A DNA stretch of 64,000 nt from Actinacidiphila bryophytorum (GCF_016916835.1 NZ_JAFFIX010000005.1:124001-188000); one strand, 5' to 3'; shown: positions 16,429-27,026, counted from the first letter of the stretch. Made by a program: numbers and translations. The notes: generated by a model from the letters alone, not told the origin.

Positions 16429-17373
16429 CTAATGGAGGAAGGGGTCGACGGCCACCGCGACGAACAGGAGGGTGGCGTAGGTGATCGACCAGTGGAAGAG
16501 GCGCATTTCCTTGAGCTTCGGGCCGGTCACACCGGCCTTGGCGCGGCCGTGGAGCGCGTGGGCCTCCTTGAGCCAGAAGGCGCCGAGGGCCACGGCCACG
16601 ACCGGGTAGAACCAGGACGTCTCGCCGAGCGGCCACCACAGGGTGAGCGAGGTCAGGACCATCACCCAGCTGTAGAGGACGATCTGCCGGGCCACGACCT
16701 GGTTGCCGGCGACGACCGGCAGCATGGGGACGCCGACGCGCTCGTAGTCGTCCTTGACCTTCATCGACAGCGGCCAGTAGTGCGGCGGCGTCCAGAAGAA
16801 GAGGACCAGGAAGAGCACGAAGGGCGCCCAGGCCAGCTCGTTGCGGACCGCGGACCAGCCGATGAAGACCTGGAGGCAGCCGGCGACGCCGCCCCACACG
16901 ATGTTCTGGGCGGTGCGGCGCTTGAGGCCGAGGGTGTAGACGAAGACGTAGTAGAGGATCGCGGTCAGCGACAGGCCCGCGGACAGCGGGTTGACCAGGA
17001 GCGCGAACCACACCGTGGAGACCACGGACAGCGTGATGCCGAAGACCAGGCCCTCGCGCGGCGAGACCAGCCCGGTGACCAGCGGCCGCTGCTCGGTGCG
17101 GTGCATCAGCGCGTCGATGTCCCGGTCGATGTACATGTTGAGCGCGTTGGCGCCCCCCGCCGACAGGTACCCGCCGACCACGGTGGCCAGGACCAGCCAC
17201 AGGTCGGGGACCCCGCCGGCGGCCAGGAACATCACCGGAACCGTCGTGATGAGCAGCAGCTCGATGATCCGCGGTTTGGTCAGTGCCACGAACCCCATGA
17301 CACGGGCCTGCAGCGGCCGATGACCTGAGCCCGTCCCGATGACCCCTGCGGGTCGGGATTCGACGGCCGTCAC
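16429..17373 (-). CDS. ctaB: Protoheme IX farnesyltransferase (heme O synthase)
   Basis: Transfers a farnesyl group to protoheme IX, giving heme O for CtaA. It is a UbiA-family membrane enzyme of 314 residues with about nine helices. The Mg-prenyl-diphosphate motif [12 protein letters not shown] and the second acidic motif [15 protein letters not shown] are intact, as are [12 protein letters not shown] and the C-terminal [24 protein letters not shown] chose GTG at 17373 ([10 protein letters not shown]) because it matches the usual Streptomyces N-terminus and has GGGG about 6 bases ahead; another GTG two codons upstream (17379) is possible. It is divergent from tkt. Confidence 0.94.
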   Translation of the reverse strand: MTAVESRPAGVIGTGSGHRPLQARVMGFVALTKPRIIELLLITTVPVMFLAAGGVPDLWLVLATVVGGYLSAGGANALNMYIDRDIDALMHRTEQRPLVTGLVSPREGLVFGITLSVVSTVWFALLVNPLSAGLSLTAILYYVFVYTLGLKRRTAQNIVWGGVAGCLQVFIGWSAVRNELAWAPFVLFLVLFFWTPPHYWPLSMKVKDDYERVGVPMLPVVAGNQVVARQIVLYSWVMVLTSLTLWWPLGETSWFYPVVAVALGAFWLKEAHALHGRAKAGVTGPKLKEMRLFHWSITYATLLFVAVAVDPFLH

Positions 17374-17688
17374 GAACACCCCAAGAGAGATGAGTCAAGC
17401 AGGCTGCCCAGCACCTTGCCGCCGGCTGCACCGAGCGACTGGGCCACGGTGCGGCCTGCGCGTACCACGCCACTCTAGACGCAGGGAATACCCCGTCTGC
17501 TTCCGGGGGTGGATCGTGTTGCCCGCCGGGCGTTCACCTGGACTTAACAGCATTCGAGAGGCGAATACGGACGTACAGGGGCAGGATCGAAAAGGTGCGC
17601 GCACACGACGGTAGGCTCAGCCGTGTCGGGTAGGCACCACGTCACCGGCGCGTTTCGACGTATTTGTTGAGAGGAGCCCTGACCCAGG
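17374..17688. other. Divergent promoter region between ctaB and tkt
   Basis: 315 bases without a gene. It must hold the ctaB and tkt promoters. Weak candidates are TAGAGT on the minus strand near 17474 and TAGGCT on the plus strand near 17612, neither with a convincing -35. GAGGAG at 17671 is the tkt ribosome-binding site. No repeat-family sequence is present. Confidence 0.5.
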
Positions 17689-19776
17689 GTGAGCATGCAG
17701 CCGACCACCGCAGACCTTGACTGGACAGATCTGGACCGCCGGGCCGTTGACACCGCCCGGGTCCTGGCCATGGACTCCGTGCAGAGGGTCGGCAACGGCC
17801 ACCCCGGCACGGCGATGAGTCTCGCCCCCGCCGCATACCTGCTTTTCCAGAAGGTCATGCGGCACGACCCCGCGGACGCCGACTGGACCGGACGCGACCG
17901 CTTCGTGCTCTCGGCGGGCCACAGCAGCCTGACCCTCTACACGCAGCTCTACCTGGCCGGGTACGGCCTGGAGCTGGACGACCTCAAGAGCTTCCGCACC
18001 TGGGGCTCGCGCACCCCGGGGCACCCCGAGTACGGCCACACCACCGGCGTGGAGACCACCACGGGCCCGCTGGGCCAGGGTGTCGCCAACGCGGTGGGCA
18101 TGGCGATGGCCGCCCGCTACGAGCGCGGCCTGTTCGACCCGGACGCGGCTCCCGGCACCTCGCCCTTCGACCACACCATCTGGGCGATCGCCGGCGACGG
18201 CTGCCTGCAGGAGGGCATCTCCGCGGAGGCGTCCTCGCTGGCCGGCCACCAGAAGCTGGGCAACCTGGTGCTGCTGTGGGACGACAACCACATCTCCATC
18301 GAGGGCGACACCGAGACGGCGGTGTCCGAGGACACCGTCAAGCGCTACGAGGCGTACGGCTGGCACGTGCAGCGCGTCGAGCCGCTGCCCAGCGGCGACC
18401 TGGACCCGCAGGCCCTCTACGCGGCGCTGCTCGCGGCCAAGGCGGAGACCGGCCGGCCGTCCTTCATCGCGGCCCGCTCGATCATCGCGTGGCCGGCCCC
18501 GAACGCGCAGAACACCGAGGCCGCGCACGGCTCGGCGCTGGGCGAGGACGAGGTGCGCGCCACCAAGGAGGTGCTGGGCTTCGACCCCGACCAGCACTTC
18601 GCGGTGTCCGACGAGGTCATCTCGCACACCCGGGCGGTCGGCGACCGCGGGCGCGAGGCCAAGTCGGCCTGGGAGAAGTCCTTCTCGGCCTGGCGCACCG
18701 CCAACCCCGAGCGGGCGGCGACCTTCGACCGGATCGCGGCGGCCGAGCTGCCGGCCGGCTGGGAGTCGCACCTGCCGTCCTTCGAGGCCGGCTCGTCGCT
18801 GGCGACCAGGGCCGCGTCCGGCAAGGTCCTTGAGGCGCTGGGCGCGGTCGTGCCCGAGCTGTGGGGCGGCTCCGCCGACCTGGCGGGCTCCAACAACACC
18901 ACGATCGACAAGACCTCGTCGTTCCTGCCGGAGGGCAACCCGCTGCCGGGCGCCGACCCTTACGGCCGCACGGTCCACTTCGGCATCCGCGAGCACTCGA
19001 TGGCCGCCGAGATGAACGGGATCACGCTGCACGGCAACACCCGTGTCTACGGCGGAACGTTCCTGGTCTTCTCCGACTACATGCGCAACGCGGTGCGGCT
19101 GTCGGCGCTGATGCACCTGCCGGTGACGTACGTGTGGACGCACGACTCGATCGGCCTGGGCGAGGACGGCCCGACGCACCAGCCGGTGGAGCACCTGGCG
19201 TCGCTGCGTGCCATCCCCGGGCTGAACGTGGTCCGCCCCGCGGACGCCAACGAGACGGTCGTGGCGTGGCAGGAGATCCACAAGCGCTGGACCAAGGAGT
19301 TCGGCAAGGGCGCACCGCACGGCCTGGCGCTGACCCGGCAGGGCGTGCCGACGTACGAGCGCAACGAGGACGCGGCCCGCGGCGGCTACGTGCTGCTGGA
19401 GGCCGAGGGCGGTCCCGCGCAGGTCGTCCTGATCGGCACCGGTTCCGAGGTGCAGCTGGCCGTGGGCGCCCGCGAGGAGCTGCAGGCCGCGGGCATCCCC
19501 ACCCGGGTGGTCTCGATGCCGTGCGTGGAGTGGTTCGAGGAGCAGGACCAGGCGTACCGGGACGGCGTGCTGCCGCCCTCGGTGAAGGCCCGGGTCGCGG
19601 TCGAGGCCGGCATCGCGCTGACCTGGCACCGCTACGTGGGCGACGCGGGGCGCATCGTGAGCCTTGAGCACTTCGGTGCCTCGGCCGACGCGAAGGTGCT
19701 CTTCCGCGAGTTCGGGTTCACCGCGGAGGCGGTGGCCGCCGCGGCGCGGGAATCTCTCGCCGCCGCTGATCGCTGA
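17689..19776 (+). CDS. tkt: Transketolase
   Basis: A thiamine diphosphate enzyme of the non-oxidative pentose phosphate pathway, 695 residues. The N-terminal pyrophosphate domain has [17 protein letters not shown] and the TPP motif [18 protein letters not shown]...WDDN. The Pyr domain has [15 protein letters not shown] with the catalytic Glu, and the C-terminal domain begins around residue 555. The GTG at 17689 is preceded by GAGGAG with 12-base spacing. A second in-frame ATG two codons later is possible but farther from that site. It leads the tkt-tal-zwf-opcA-pgl operon. Confidence 0.96.
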   Translation: MSMQPTTADLDWTDLDRRAVDTARVLAMDSVQRVGNGHPGTAMSLAPAAYLLFQKVMRHDPADADWTGRDRFVLSAGHSSLTLYTQLYLAGYGLELDDLKSFRTWGSRTPGHPEYGHTTGVETTTGPLGQGVANAVGMAMAARYERGLFDPDAAPGTSPFDHTIWAIAGDGCLQEGISAEASSLAGHQKLGNLVLLWDDNHISIEGDTETAVSEDTVKRYEAYGWHVQRVEPLPSGDLDPQALYAALLAAKAETGRPSFIAARSIIAWPAPNAQNTEAAHGSALGEDEVRATKEVLGFDPDQHFAVSDEVISHTRAVGDRGREAKSAWEKSFSAWRTANPERAATFDRIAAAELPAGWESHLPSFEAGSSLATRAASGKVLEALGAVVPELWGGSADLAGSNNTTIDKTSSFLPEGNPLPGADPYGRTVHFGIREHSMAAEMNGITLHGNTRVYGGTFLVFSDYMRNAVRLSALMHLPVTYVWTHDSIGLGEDGPTHQPVEHLASLRAIPGLNVVRPADANETVVAWQEIHKRWTKEFGKGAPHGLALTRQGVPTYERNEDAARGGYVLLEAEGGPAQVVLIGTGSEVQLAVGAREELQAAGIPTRVVSMPCVEWFEEQDQAYRDGVLPPSVKARVAVEAGIALTWHRYVGDAGRIVSLEHFGASADAKVLFREFGFTAEAVAAAARESLAAADR

Positions 19777-19811
19777 CGCAGGTACACGACACATCAGGAG
19801 ATGCAACTCTC

Positions 19812-20930
19812 ATGACAGACGCACTCAAGCGCCTCTCCGACGAAGGCGTCGCGATCTGGCTGGACGACATGTCCCGCAGGCGCATCACGACGGGCAACCT
19901 GGCCGAGCTGATCGACCAGCAGCACGTCGTCGGCGCCACCACCAACCCGTCGATCTTCCAGAAGGCGATCGTCGGTGACGCGCTGTACGACCCGCAGGTC
20001 GCCGACCTCGCCTCGCGCGGCCTGACCCCGGACGAGGCGGTCCGGATGATCACCACCGCCGACGTACGGGACGCGGCGGACATCTTCCGCCCGGTCTTCG
20101 ACGCCACCGACGGCCAGGACGGCCGGGTCTCGATCGAGGTGGACCCGCGTCTTGCGCACAACACCCGGGCGACCATCGCCGAGGCCAAGCAGCTGGCCTG
20201 GCTGGTGGACCGGCCCAACACGCTGATCAAGATCCCGGCGACCAAGGCGGGCCTGCCGGCCATCGCCGACGTCACCGGCCGCGGCATCAGCGTCAACGTC
20301 ACGCTGATCTTCTCGCTGGAGCGCTACCGCGAGGTCATGGACGCCTACCTGACGGGCCTGGAGAAGGCCAAGTCGGGCGGCCTCGACCTGTCGCAGATCC
20401 ACTCGGTGGCGTCCTTCTTCGTGTCCCGGGTGGACACCGAGATCGACAAGCGCCTGGAGAAGATCGGCACCCCCGAGGCCAAGGCGCTCAAGGGCAAGGC
20501 GGCCGTCGCCAACGCGCGGCTGGCCTACCAGGCCTACGAGGAGGTCTTCTCCTCCGACCGCTGGCTGGCCCTGGAGAAGGCCGGCGCGAACAAGCAGCGC
20601 CCGCTGTGGGCCTCGACCGGCGTCAAGGACCCGGCCTACCCCTCGACGCTGTACGTCACCGAGCTGGTCGCGCCGAACACGGTGAACACGATGCCGGAGG
20701 CGACCCTGGAGGCCACCGCGGAGAACGGCAAGGTCACCGGCGACACCATCCGCGGCACCTACGAGCAGTCCCGCGCGGAGCTGGACGCCATCGAGGCGCT
20801 CGGTGTCTCGTACGACGACGTCGTCCAGCTGCTGGAGGACGAGGGCGTCGAGAAGTTCGAAGCGGCCTGGAACGAACTCCTGGACTCCACGAAGGCAGAA
20901 CTCGAACGGCTCGCTCCTTCGGAGGCCTGA
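19812..20930 (+). CDS. tal: Transaldolase
   Basis: Transfers a dihydroxyacetone unit in the pentose phosphate pathway. The 372 residues place it in the longer actinobacterial/cyanobacterial TalB-like subgroup. [10 protein letters not shown], the Schiff-base lysine in [14 protein letters not shown], and [18 protein letters not shown] are the family signatures. It lies 35 bases after tkt, with AGGAG in the gap, and is followed within 2 bases by zwf. Confidence 0.95.
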   Translation: MTDALKRLSDEGVAIWLDDMSRRRITTGNLAELIDQQHVVGATTNPSIFQKAIVGDALYDPQVADLASRGLTPDEAVRMITTADVRDAADIFRPVFDATDGQDGRVSIEVDPRLAHNTRATIAEAKQLAWLVDRPNTLIKIPATKAGLPAIADVTGRGISVNVTLIFSLERYREVMDAYLTGLEKAKSGGLDLSQIHSVASFFVSRVDTEIDKRLEKIGTPEAKALKGKAAVANARLAYQAYEEVFSSDRWLALEKAGANKQRPLWASTGVKDPAYPSTLYVTELVAPNTVNTMPEATLEATAENGKVTGDTIRGTYEQSRAELDAIEALGVSYDDVVQLLEDEGVEKFEAAWNELLDSTKAELERLAPSEA

Positions 20931-20931
20931 G

Positions 20932-22473
20932 GTGAGCACAGAAACACCCGACCGCAGCGGGAATCCGCTGCGGGACCCGCTGGACCGCCGGCTGCCGCGG
21001 ATCGCCGGCCCCTCGGGGCTGATCATCTTCGGTGTGACGGGCGACCTGTCGCGCAAGAAGCTGATGCCGGCGGTGTACGACCTGGCCAACCGCGGGCTGC
21101 TGCCGCCGGGCTTCGCCCTGGTCGGCTTCGCCCGCAGGCAGTGGGAGAACGAGGACTTCGCGCAGGAGGTGCACGACGCCGTCAAGGAGCACGCGCGCAC
21201 CCCGTTCCGCGAGGAGGTGTGGCAGCAGCTCGCCGAGGGCTGCCGCTTCGTGCAGGGCGACTTCGACGACGACACGGCCTTCGAGACGCTGAAGTCGACG
21301 ATCGAGGAGCTGGACAAGGCCCGCGGCACCGGCGGCAACTTCGCCTTCTACCTGTCGGTGCCGCCGAAGTTCTTCCCGAACGTGGTCCAGCAGCTCAAGA
21401 AGCACGGCCTGTCGCAGGGCACCGGCGAGTCGTGGCGGCGTGCCGTCATCGAGAAGCCGTTCGGCCACGACCTGGCCAGCGCGCAGGACCTCAACCGGAT
21501 CGTGCACGACGTCTTCCCGCCCAACGAGGTCTTCAGGATCGACCACTACCTGGGCAAGGAGACGGTCCAGAACATCCTGGCGCTGCGCTTCGCCAACACG
21601 ATGTACGAGCCGATCTGGAACCGCTCCTACGTCGACCACGTGCAGATCACGATGGCCGAGGACATCGGCATCGGCGGCCGGGCCGGCTACTACGACGGCA
21701 TCGGCGCGGCCCGCGACGTCATCCAGAACCACCTGCTCCAGCTGCTGGCGCTGACGGCGATGGAGGAGCCCGGCTCCTTCCACCCCAAGGCGCTGACCGC
21801 GGAGAAGCTCAAGGTGCTGGGTGCGGTGCAGCTGCCCGACGACCTCGGCAAGCACACCGTGCGCGGGCAGTACGCGCACGCCTGGCAGGGCGGCGAGGAG
21901 GTGCTCGGCTACCTGGAGGAGGAGGGCATCGACCCCAAGTCCAAGACCGACACCTACGCGGCGATCAAGCTGGAGATCAACAACCGCCGCTGGGCCGGGG
22001 TGCCGTTCTACCTGCGCACCGGCAAGCGGCTCGGCCGCCGGGTCACCGAGATCGCGGTGATCTTCAAGCGGGCGCCGTACCTGCCCTTCGAGTCCGGGGC
22101 GACCGAGGAGCTCGGGCAGAACGCCCTGGTCATCCGGATCCAGCCGGACGAGGGCGTCACCGTGCGGTTCGGCTCCAAGGTGCCGGGCACCTCCACCGAG
22201 GTGCGGGACGTGACGATGGACTTCGCCTACGGGGAGTCCTTCACCGAGTCCAGCCCCGAGGCGTACGAGCGGCTCATCCTCGACGTGCTGCTCGGCGACG
22301 CGAACCTCTTCCCGCGGCATCAGGAGGTCGAGCTGTCCTGGACCATCCTCGACCCGATCGAGGCCTACTGGGACAAGCACGGCAAGCCCGCCCAGTACGC
22401 GTCCGGCACCTGGGGACCGGCCGAGGCGGACGAGATGCTCGCACGAGACGGCAGGAGCTGGCGCCGGCCATGA
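20932..22473 (+). CDS. zwf: Glucose-6-phosphate 1-dehydrogenase
   Basis: Oxidises glucose 6-phosphate to 6-phosphogluconolactone, making NADPH. The 513-residue protein has the Rossmann motif FGVTGDLSRKKLMPA and the active-site RIDHYLGKE at about residues 202-210, followed by the substrate-binding EPIWNRSYVDHVQI. GTG at 20932 gives VSTETPDRSG, right after the tal stop and with GGAGG inside the end of tal. The 3' end overlaps opcA by 4 bases. Confidence 0.96.
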   Translation: MSTETPDRSGNPLRDPLDRRLPRIAGPSGLIIFGVTGDLSRKKLMPAVYDLANRGLLPPGFALVGFARRQWENEDFAQEVHDAVKEHARTPFREEVWQQLAEGCRFVQGDFDDDTAFETLKSTIEELDKARGTGGNFAFYLSVPPKFFPNVVQQLKKHGLSQGTGESWRRAVIEKPFGHDLASAQDLNRIVHDVFPPNEVFRIDHYLGKETVQNILALRFANTMYEPIWNRSYVDHVQITMAEDIGIGGRAGYYDGIGAARDVIQNHLLQLLALTAMEEPGSFHPKALTAEKLKVLGAVQLPDDLGKHTVRGQYAHAWQGGEEVLGYLEEEGIDPKSKTDTYAAIKLEINNRRWAGVPFYLRTGKRLGRRVTEIAVIFKRAPYLPFESGATEELGQNALVIRIQPDEGVTVRFGSKVPGTSTEVRDVTMDFAYGESFTESSPEAYERLILDVLLGDANLFPRHQEVELSWTILDPIEAYWDKHGKPAQYASGTWGPAEADEMLARDGRSWRRP

Positions 22474-23507
22474 AGATCGACCTCACGGACACCACGTCCG
22501 CACGCATCAACACCGGGCTGATCGACGCCCGGCGGGCCATCGGCACCCCCGCGGTCGGGATGGTGCTGACCCTGGTCATCGTCACCGACGAGGGCAGCGC
22601 CTACGACGCCCTCAAGGCGGCGCACGAGGCATCGCGTGAGCACCCCTCGCGGATCCTCGCCGTCATCAAGCGGCCCGGCCGCTCCCCCAGGGAGCGGGCC
22701 GGCGCCCGGCTGGACGCCGAGGTCGTGGTGGGCGACGAGGCGGGCACCGGCGAGACCGTGGTGCTGCGCATGCACGGCGAGCTGGCCAACCACGCCGAGT
22801 CCGTCGTGCTGCCGCTGCTGCTGCCGGACGCCCCCGTGGTGTGCTGGTGGCCCGACCAGGCACCGGAGAAGGCCGGCACCGACCCGCTGGGCCGGCTCGC
22901 CCAGCGGCGCATCACGGACGCGTCGTCGGCCGAGGACCCGGTCGGCTCGCTCGTGGTGCGCGCCGAGGGCTACACCCCCGGTGACACCGACCTGGCCTGG
23001 ACGCGGCTGACCCCGTGGCGCTCCATGCTGGCGGCGGCCCTGGACCAGAAGCACTCCGCGATCACTTCGGCGGCCGTCGAGGGCGAGGCGTACAACGCGA
23101 GCACCGAGCTGCTCGCGCTGTGGCTCGCCGACCGGCTGGGCGTCGAGGTGGAGCGCAAGGTCTCCGACGGCCCCGGCATCACCGCGGTGCGGCTGTTCAC
23201 CGGCGACGGCGACATCTGCCTGGACCGCTCCGACGGCCGGCTCGCCGAGCTGTCGGTGCCCGGGCAGCCGGACCGGCACGTGGCGCTCAAGCGGCGGGAG
23301 ACCGCCGAGCTGATCGCCGAGGAGCTGCGCAGGCTCGACCCCGACGACATATACCGCGCCACGGTGAAGTTCGGGGTCAAGCACCTGGTGAGCACCGCCA
23401 GGAGCGGCAAGGGCACCGACGGCGGCGGCCCGACCGCCGCGGCCCGCGCCACCCCGCCGGCCGCGAAGAAGGCGGCCTCCGGCGGCAAGGCGGCGACGTC
23501 GAAGTGA
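22470..23507 (+). CDS. opcA: Glucose-6-phosphate dehydrogenase assembly protein OpcA
   Basis: OpcA is an accessory protein needed for assembly or activity of Zwf; it is found in actinobacteria and cyanobacteria. The protein has 345 residues, with a conserved PDAPVVCWWPDQAPE segment, LTPWRSMLAAALDQ and the late RATVKFGVKHLV. It ends in an Ala/Lys-rich, low-complexity tail of about 35 residues. The start ATG overlaps the zwf stop (ATGA) and the stop overlaps pgl (GTGA), so zwf, opcA and pgl are translated as a unit. Confidence 0.94.
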   Translation: MKIDLTDTTSARINTGLIDARRAIGTPAVGMVLTLVIVTDEGSAYDALKAAHEASREHPSRILAVIKRPGRSPRERAGARLDAEVVVGDEAGTGETVVLRMHGELANHAESVVLPLLLPDAPVVCWWPDQAPEKAGTDPLGRLAQRRITDASSAEDPVGSLVVRAEGYTPGDTDLAWTRLTPWRSMLAAALDQKHSAITSAAVEGEAYNASTELLALWLADRLGVEVERKVSDGPGITAVRLFTGDGDICLDRSDGRLAELSVPGQPDRHVALKRRETAELIAEELRRLDPDDIYRATVKFGVKHLVSTARSGKGTDGGGPTAAARATPPAAKKAASGGKAATSK

Positions 23508-24283
23508 GCACCCCCCAGGTGGTCGTCCACCGGGACAAGGAGCTGATGGCGCGCGCCGCTGCGGCCCGGCTGATCACGAGGATCGTGGACGCCCAGGCCT
23601 CCAGGGGCGCCGCCTCGGTGGTGCTCACCGGCGGGCGCAACGGCAACGCGCTGCTGGCCGCGCTCGCCGAGTCCCCCGCGCGCGACGCGGTGGACTGGGC
23701 GCGGCTGGACGTGTGGTGGGGCGACGAGCGGTTCCTGCCGGACGGCGACCCCGAGCGCAATGTCACGCAGGCCGCCACGCTGCTGGACGCCGTCCCGCTG
23801 GACCCGGCCAGGGTCCACCCGATGGCGGCGTCCGACGGCCCCTACGGCTCCGACGTGGAGGCGGCGGCCGAGGCCTACGCGGCGGAGCTGGCAGCCGCCG
23901 CGGGGCCGGGCGACCACGGCCGGGTGCCGGCCTTCGACGTGCTGATGCTGGGCGTCGGACCCGACACCCATGTCGCCTCGCTCTTCCCCGAGCATCCCGC
24001 GGTGCGCGAGCGGACCCGTACGGTGGTCGGCGTCCACGGCTCCCCGAAGCCGCCGCCGACCAGGATCTCGCTGACCCTGCCGGCGATCTGCGCGGCCCAC
24101 GAGGTGTGGCTGCTGGCCGCGGGCGAGGACAAGGCCGGGGCGGTCGCCCTGGCCCTGTCGGCCCCCGGCGAGCTCCAGGCCCCGGCCTCGGGGGCGCGGG
24201 GACTGTCCCGCACCCTGTGGCTGCTGGACCGTTCCGCAGCCACCAAGCTCCCGCGGGACCTGTACCCGCCCGCGTCCTCGTAG
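23504..24283 (+). CDS. pgl: 6-phosphogluconolactonase
   Basis: Hydrolyses 6-phosphogluconolactone made by Zwf. The 259-residue protein belongs to the NagB/SugAR-like lactonase family (Pgl/DevB). It shows ASVVLTGGRNGNALLAAL, the WWGDERFLPDGDPERN motif with active-site residues, and DVLMLGVGPDTHVASLFP. GTG at 23504 overlaps the opcA stop. It is the last gene of the operon; transcription should end in the large palindrome that starts 34 bases later. Confidence 0.95.
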   Translation: MSTPQVVVHRDKELMARAAAARLITRIVDAQASRGAASVVLTGGRNGNALLAALAESPARDAVDWARLDVWWGDERFLPDGDPERNVTQAATLLDAVPLDPARVHPMAASDGPYGSDVEAAAEAYAAELAAAAGPGDHGRVPAFDVLMLGVGPDTHVASLFPEHPAVRERTRTVVGVHGSPKPPPTRISLTLPAICAAHEVWLLAAGEDKAGAVALALSAPGELQAPASGARGLSRTLWLLDRSAATKLPRDLYPPASS

Positions 24284-24317
24284 CCTGCGGCTGCCGCCGC
24301 GGGGCACGCGTTTTTGA

Positions 24318-24389
24318 GGGGCGCGGGGAACTGCGCGCTCAGCCCCCCACCGGCCGGTGGGGGGCTGAGCGCGCAGTTCCCCGCGCCCC
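24318..24389. terminator. 72-bp perfect palindrome between pgl and pgi (repeat copy C, likely bidirectional terminator)
   Basis: Arms 24318-24353 and 24354-24389 are exactly complementary over 36 bases with no spacer. Each arm is the terminal segment of the dispersed repeat (GGGGCGCGGGGAACTGCGCG followed by CTCAGCCCCCCACCGG). It lies between two convergent genes and would form a very stable hairpin in either transcript. TTTTT precedes it on the plus strand at 24311-24315, which would be a U-run for neither plus-strand end. Confidence 0.85.
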
Positions 24390-24414
24390 CTGACTTGCCG
24401 CCCTACGCAGTAGG

Positions 24415-26073
24415 TCAGCGGCCGCGCAGGGCGCGGTATTTGGCCACCAGGTTGGTGGTGCTGGCGTCCAGGCCCGGGACGTCGGCGCCCTCGGTCAGGG
24501 CGGGCTCGACCCGCTTGGCCAGGACCTTGCCGAGTTCGACGCCCCACTGGTCGAAGGAGTCGATGTTCCAGATCGCGCCCTGCACGAAGACCTTGTGCTC
24601 GTAGAGCGCGATCAGCTGGCCGAGGACCGACGGCGTCAGCTCACCGGCCAGGATCGTCGTCGTGGGGTGGTTGCCGCGGAAGGTCTTGTGCGGGACCAGC
24701 TCCTCGGCGACGCCCTCGGCCCTGACCTCGTCGGGGGTCTTGCCGAAGGCCAGCGCCTGGGTCTGCGCGAAGAAGTTGGCCATCAGCAGGTCGTGCTGCC
24801 CGGCCAGCGCGCCGAGTTCGGCGACCGGGCGGGCGAAGCCGATGAAGTCCGCGGGGATGAGCTTGGTGCCCTGGTGCAGCAGCTGGTAGTACGCGTGCTG
24901 CCCGTTGGTGCCCGGTGTGCCCCACACGACGGGACCGGTCTGCCAGTTCACCGGGTTGCCGTCGCGGTCGACGGACTTGCCGTTGGACTCCATGTCCAGC
25001 TGCTGCAGATACGCGGTGAACTTGCTCAGGTAGTGGCTGTAGGGCAGCACCGCGTGCGACTGGGCGTCGTGGAAGCCGCCGTACCAGACGCCGAGCAGGC
25101 CCAGCAGCAGCGGCGCGTTCTGCTCCGCGGGGGCGGTCCTGAAGTGCTCGTCGACCAGGTGGAAGCCGGCCAGCATCTCCCGGAAGGCGTCCGGGCCGAT
25201 CGCCAGCATCAGCGACAGGCCGATGGCCGAGTCGTACGAGTAGCGGCCGCCGACCCAGTCCCAGAACTCGAACATGTTCGTGGGGTCGATGCCGAAGTCG
25301 GTGACCTTCTCGGCGTTGGTGGACAGCGCCACGAAGTGCTTGGCCACCGCGTCCTCGCCCGCGCCCAGCTGCCCGAGCAGCCACTGCCGGGCGGAGGTGG
25401 CGTTGGTGATGGTCTCGATGGTGGTGAAGGTCTTGGACGCGACGATGAAGAGCGTCTCGGCGGCGTCCAGGTCGCGTACCGCCTCGTGCAGGTCGGCGCC
25501 GTCCACGTTGGACACGAACCGCACGGTCATGTCGCGGTCGGTGTAGGCGCGCAGCACCTCGTAGGCCATCGCCGGGCCGAGGTCGGAGCCGCCGATGCCG
25601 ATGTTGACGACGTTCCTGATCCGCTTGCCGGTGTGGCCGGTCCACTCGCCGGAGCGGATGCGGTCGGCGAAGACCCCCATCTTGGTGAGCACCGCGTGCA
25701 CACCGGGCACCACGTTGTGGCCGTCGACCTCGATCGTGGCGGACTGCGGGGCGCGCAGCGCGGTGTGCAGCACCGCGCGGTCCTCGGTGGTGTTGATCCG
25801 CTCACCGCGGAACATCGCGTCCCGCAGCTCGAACACCCCGGTCGCCGCGGCCAGTTCGCGCAGCAGCCGCAGCGTCTCGTCGGTCACCAGGTGCTTGGAG
25901 TAGTCCAGGTGGAGGTCCCCGACCTGCAGGGTGTAGCGGTCGGCCCGGCCCGGGTCGGCGTCGAACAGCTCCCGCAGGTGAGTGCCCGCCGTTTCCTCAC
26001 GGTGCTTGCCGAGCGCATGCCATTCGGGGCGCTGGTCAAGACGGTTCTGGCCCTGAGCGTTGGTTACGGACAT
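24415..26073 (-). CDS. pgi: Glucose-6-phosphate isomerase
   Basis: Interconverts glucose 6-phosphate and fructose 6-phosphate. The 552-residue length is that of the long bacterial Pgi type. [16 protein letters not shown] is the sugar-phosphate site, followed by [29 protein letters not shown] and the C-terminal signature [15 protein letters not shown]. The ATG at 26073 follows GAGGAGAAG closely. It is convergent with pgl, linking glycolysis and the pentose phosphate operon physically as well as metabolically. Confidence 0.96.
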   Translation of the reverse strand: MSVTNAQGQNRLDQRPEWHALGKHREETAGTHLRELFDADPGRADRYTLQVGDLHLDYSKHLVTDETLRLLRELAAATGVFELRDAMFRGERINTTEDRAVLHTALRAPQSATIEVDGHNVVPGVHAVLTKMGVFADRIRSGEWTGHTGKRIRNVVNIGIGGSDLGPAMAYEVLRAYTDRDMTVRFVSNVDGADLHEAVRDLDAAETLFIVASKTFTTIETITNATSARQWLLGQLGAGEDAVAKHFVALSTNAEKVTDFGIDPTNMFEFWDWVGGRYSYDSAIGLSLMLAIGPDAFREMLAGFHLVDEHFRTAPAEQNAPLLLGLLGVWYGGFHDAQSHAVLPYSHYLSKFTAYLQQLDMESNGKSVDRDGNPVNWQTGPVVWGTPGTNGQHAYYQLLHQGTKLIPADFIGFARPVAELGALAGQHDLLMANFFAQTQALAFGKTPDEVRAEGVAEELVPHKTFRGNHPTTTILAGELTPSVLGQLIALYEHKVFVQGAIWNIDSFDQWGVELGKVLAKRVEPALTEGADVPGLDASTTNLVAKYRALRGR

Positions 26074-26235
26074 CAGTCCACTTCTCCTCGTCCTCGCTGC
26101 AGGATCAACGCTAGTTGATGATGCTGCGGAACGAGGCTCCGGCACCCGGGAGGAGCGGACCCGGCGGTGTACCCGGCGGTGTCCGCCGCCGCACTGCGTC
26201 AGATCGGGTCGGATCCGCCGACCGGATCCCGCCGG

Positions 26236-26571
26236 TCAGATCTCGCCGCGCAGCTTCGCCAGCGCCTCGGCGAGGATCGCCTCGCCGTCGGCGGCAGAGC
26301 GCCGCTCGCGCACGTAGGCGAGGTGGGTCTTGTAGGGCTCGGTCCGCGGCGGCGCCGGCGGGTTCTCCTCGTCCTGGCCCGCCGGGAAGCCGCAGCGCGG
26401 GCAGTCCCAGGTCTCCGGGATCTGCGCGTCGCTGGCGAAGCTCGGCTGGGTCTCGTGCCCGTTGGAGCACCAGAAGGAGATGCGGAGGCGCGGCGCGGAC
26501 TCGCCGCGCTCGGCCTCTCCCATCGGCCCCGCTCCGACCCGACTTCCACGGATCGCGTTGCCACTTGCCAC
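26236..26571 (-). CDS. RNA polymerase-binding protein of the RbpA family
   Basis: A 111-residue protein of the actinobacterial RbpA family, which binds the principal sigma factor and RNA polymerase and stabilises open complexes. A basic N-terminus (ASGNAIRGSRVGAG) precedes a zinc-ribbon-like core with cysteines in FWCSNGH and WDCPRCG, and a C-terminal sigma-interacting helix LAYVRERRSAADGEAILAEALAKLRGEI. Streptomyces usually encode two members. I recall the stress-regulated RbpA as having a different N-terminus, so this may be the paralogue sometimes called RbpB. Start GTG at 26571. The upstream gap has TGGACG and TAAACT separated by 16 bases on the minus strand, a plausible promoter. Confidence 0.85.
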   Translation of the reverse strand: MASGNAIRGSRVGAGPMGEAERGESAPRLRISFWCSNGHETQPSFASDAQIPETWDCPRCGFPAGQDEENPPAPPRTEPYKTHLAYVRERRSAADGEAILAEALAKLRGEI

Positions 26572-26663
26572 GGTCGTAACTCCCTGCGTGATGGTGCTGC
26601 GAGATCGCCCAGTTTACGGGGACCTTACGTGCCGTCCAGTGGCAGGCGCACGACCCGCCCCCC

Positions 26664-26675
26664 GAAGACGTCTTC
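26664..26675. promoter_or_regulatory. 12-bp perfect palindrome upstream of the rbpA-type gene
   Basis: GAAGACGTCTTC, perfectly self-complementary, lies about 90 bases ahead of the RbpA-family start and just downstream of secG. It may be a regulator site; there is no direct support beyond the symmetry. Confidence 0.3.
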
Positions 26676-26753
26676 CCATAGTAAGCCGCGGTGGCGACGA
26701 GGCGTCAGTTCACCGTGGATGCGCGGGAGTCGGACGCGAAGCCGGCGCGGGCC

Positions 26754-26990
26754 TCAGTTCTGGTACTTCATCACCAGGCCGAGTACGACAATGCACGTGA
26801 ACCACAGCAGACCGACCACAACGGTGATCCGGTCGAGGTTGCGCTCGGCCACCGAGGAACCGCCGACGGAGGACTGCATGCCACCGCCGAACATGTCCGA
26901 CAGGCCGCCGCCCTTCCCCTTGTGCATCAGGACCAGCAGCAGGAGCAGCAGGCTGAAGATGATGAGGGCGATGGAGAACCCGATGACCAC
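26754..26990 (-). CDS. secG: Preprotein translocase subunit SecG
   Basis: A small membrane subunit of the SecYEG channel, 78 residues. Helix 1 is GFSIALIIFSLLLLLLVLMH, then the conserved KGKGGGLSDMFGGG loop, and helix 2 ITVVVGLLWFTCIVVLGLVM. GTG at 26990 was chosen because it places the first helix at the N-terminus as in the family; longer readings add an unrelated Cys/His/Arg leader. It is downstream of tpiA, the usual place in Streptomyces, but a strong hairpin separates the two. Confidence 0.93.
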   Translation of the reverse strand: MVIGFSIALIIFSLLLLLLVLMHKGKGGGLSDMFGGGMQSSVGGSSVAERNLDRITVVVGLLWFTCIVVLGLVMKYQN

Positions 26991-27026
26991 GGCTGGACCA
27001 ACTCTCTCGACTACATGACAACGGCA

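Noticed and set aside
26572..26753. SigR-type promoter (GGGAAT...GTT) for the RbpA-family gene
   Set aside because: GGGAAG occurs, but no GTT at the required distance; a TGGACG/TAAACT pair is a better fit.
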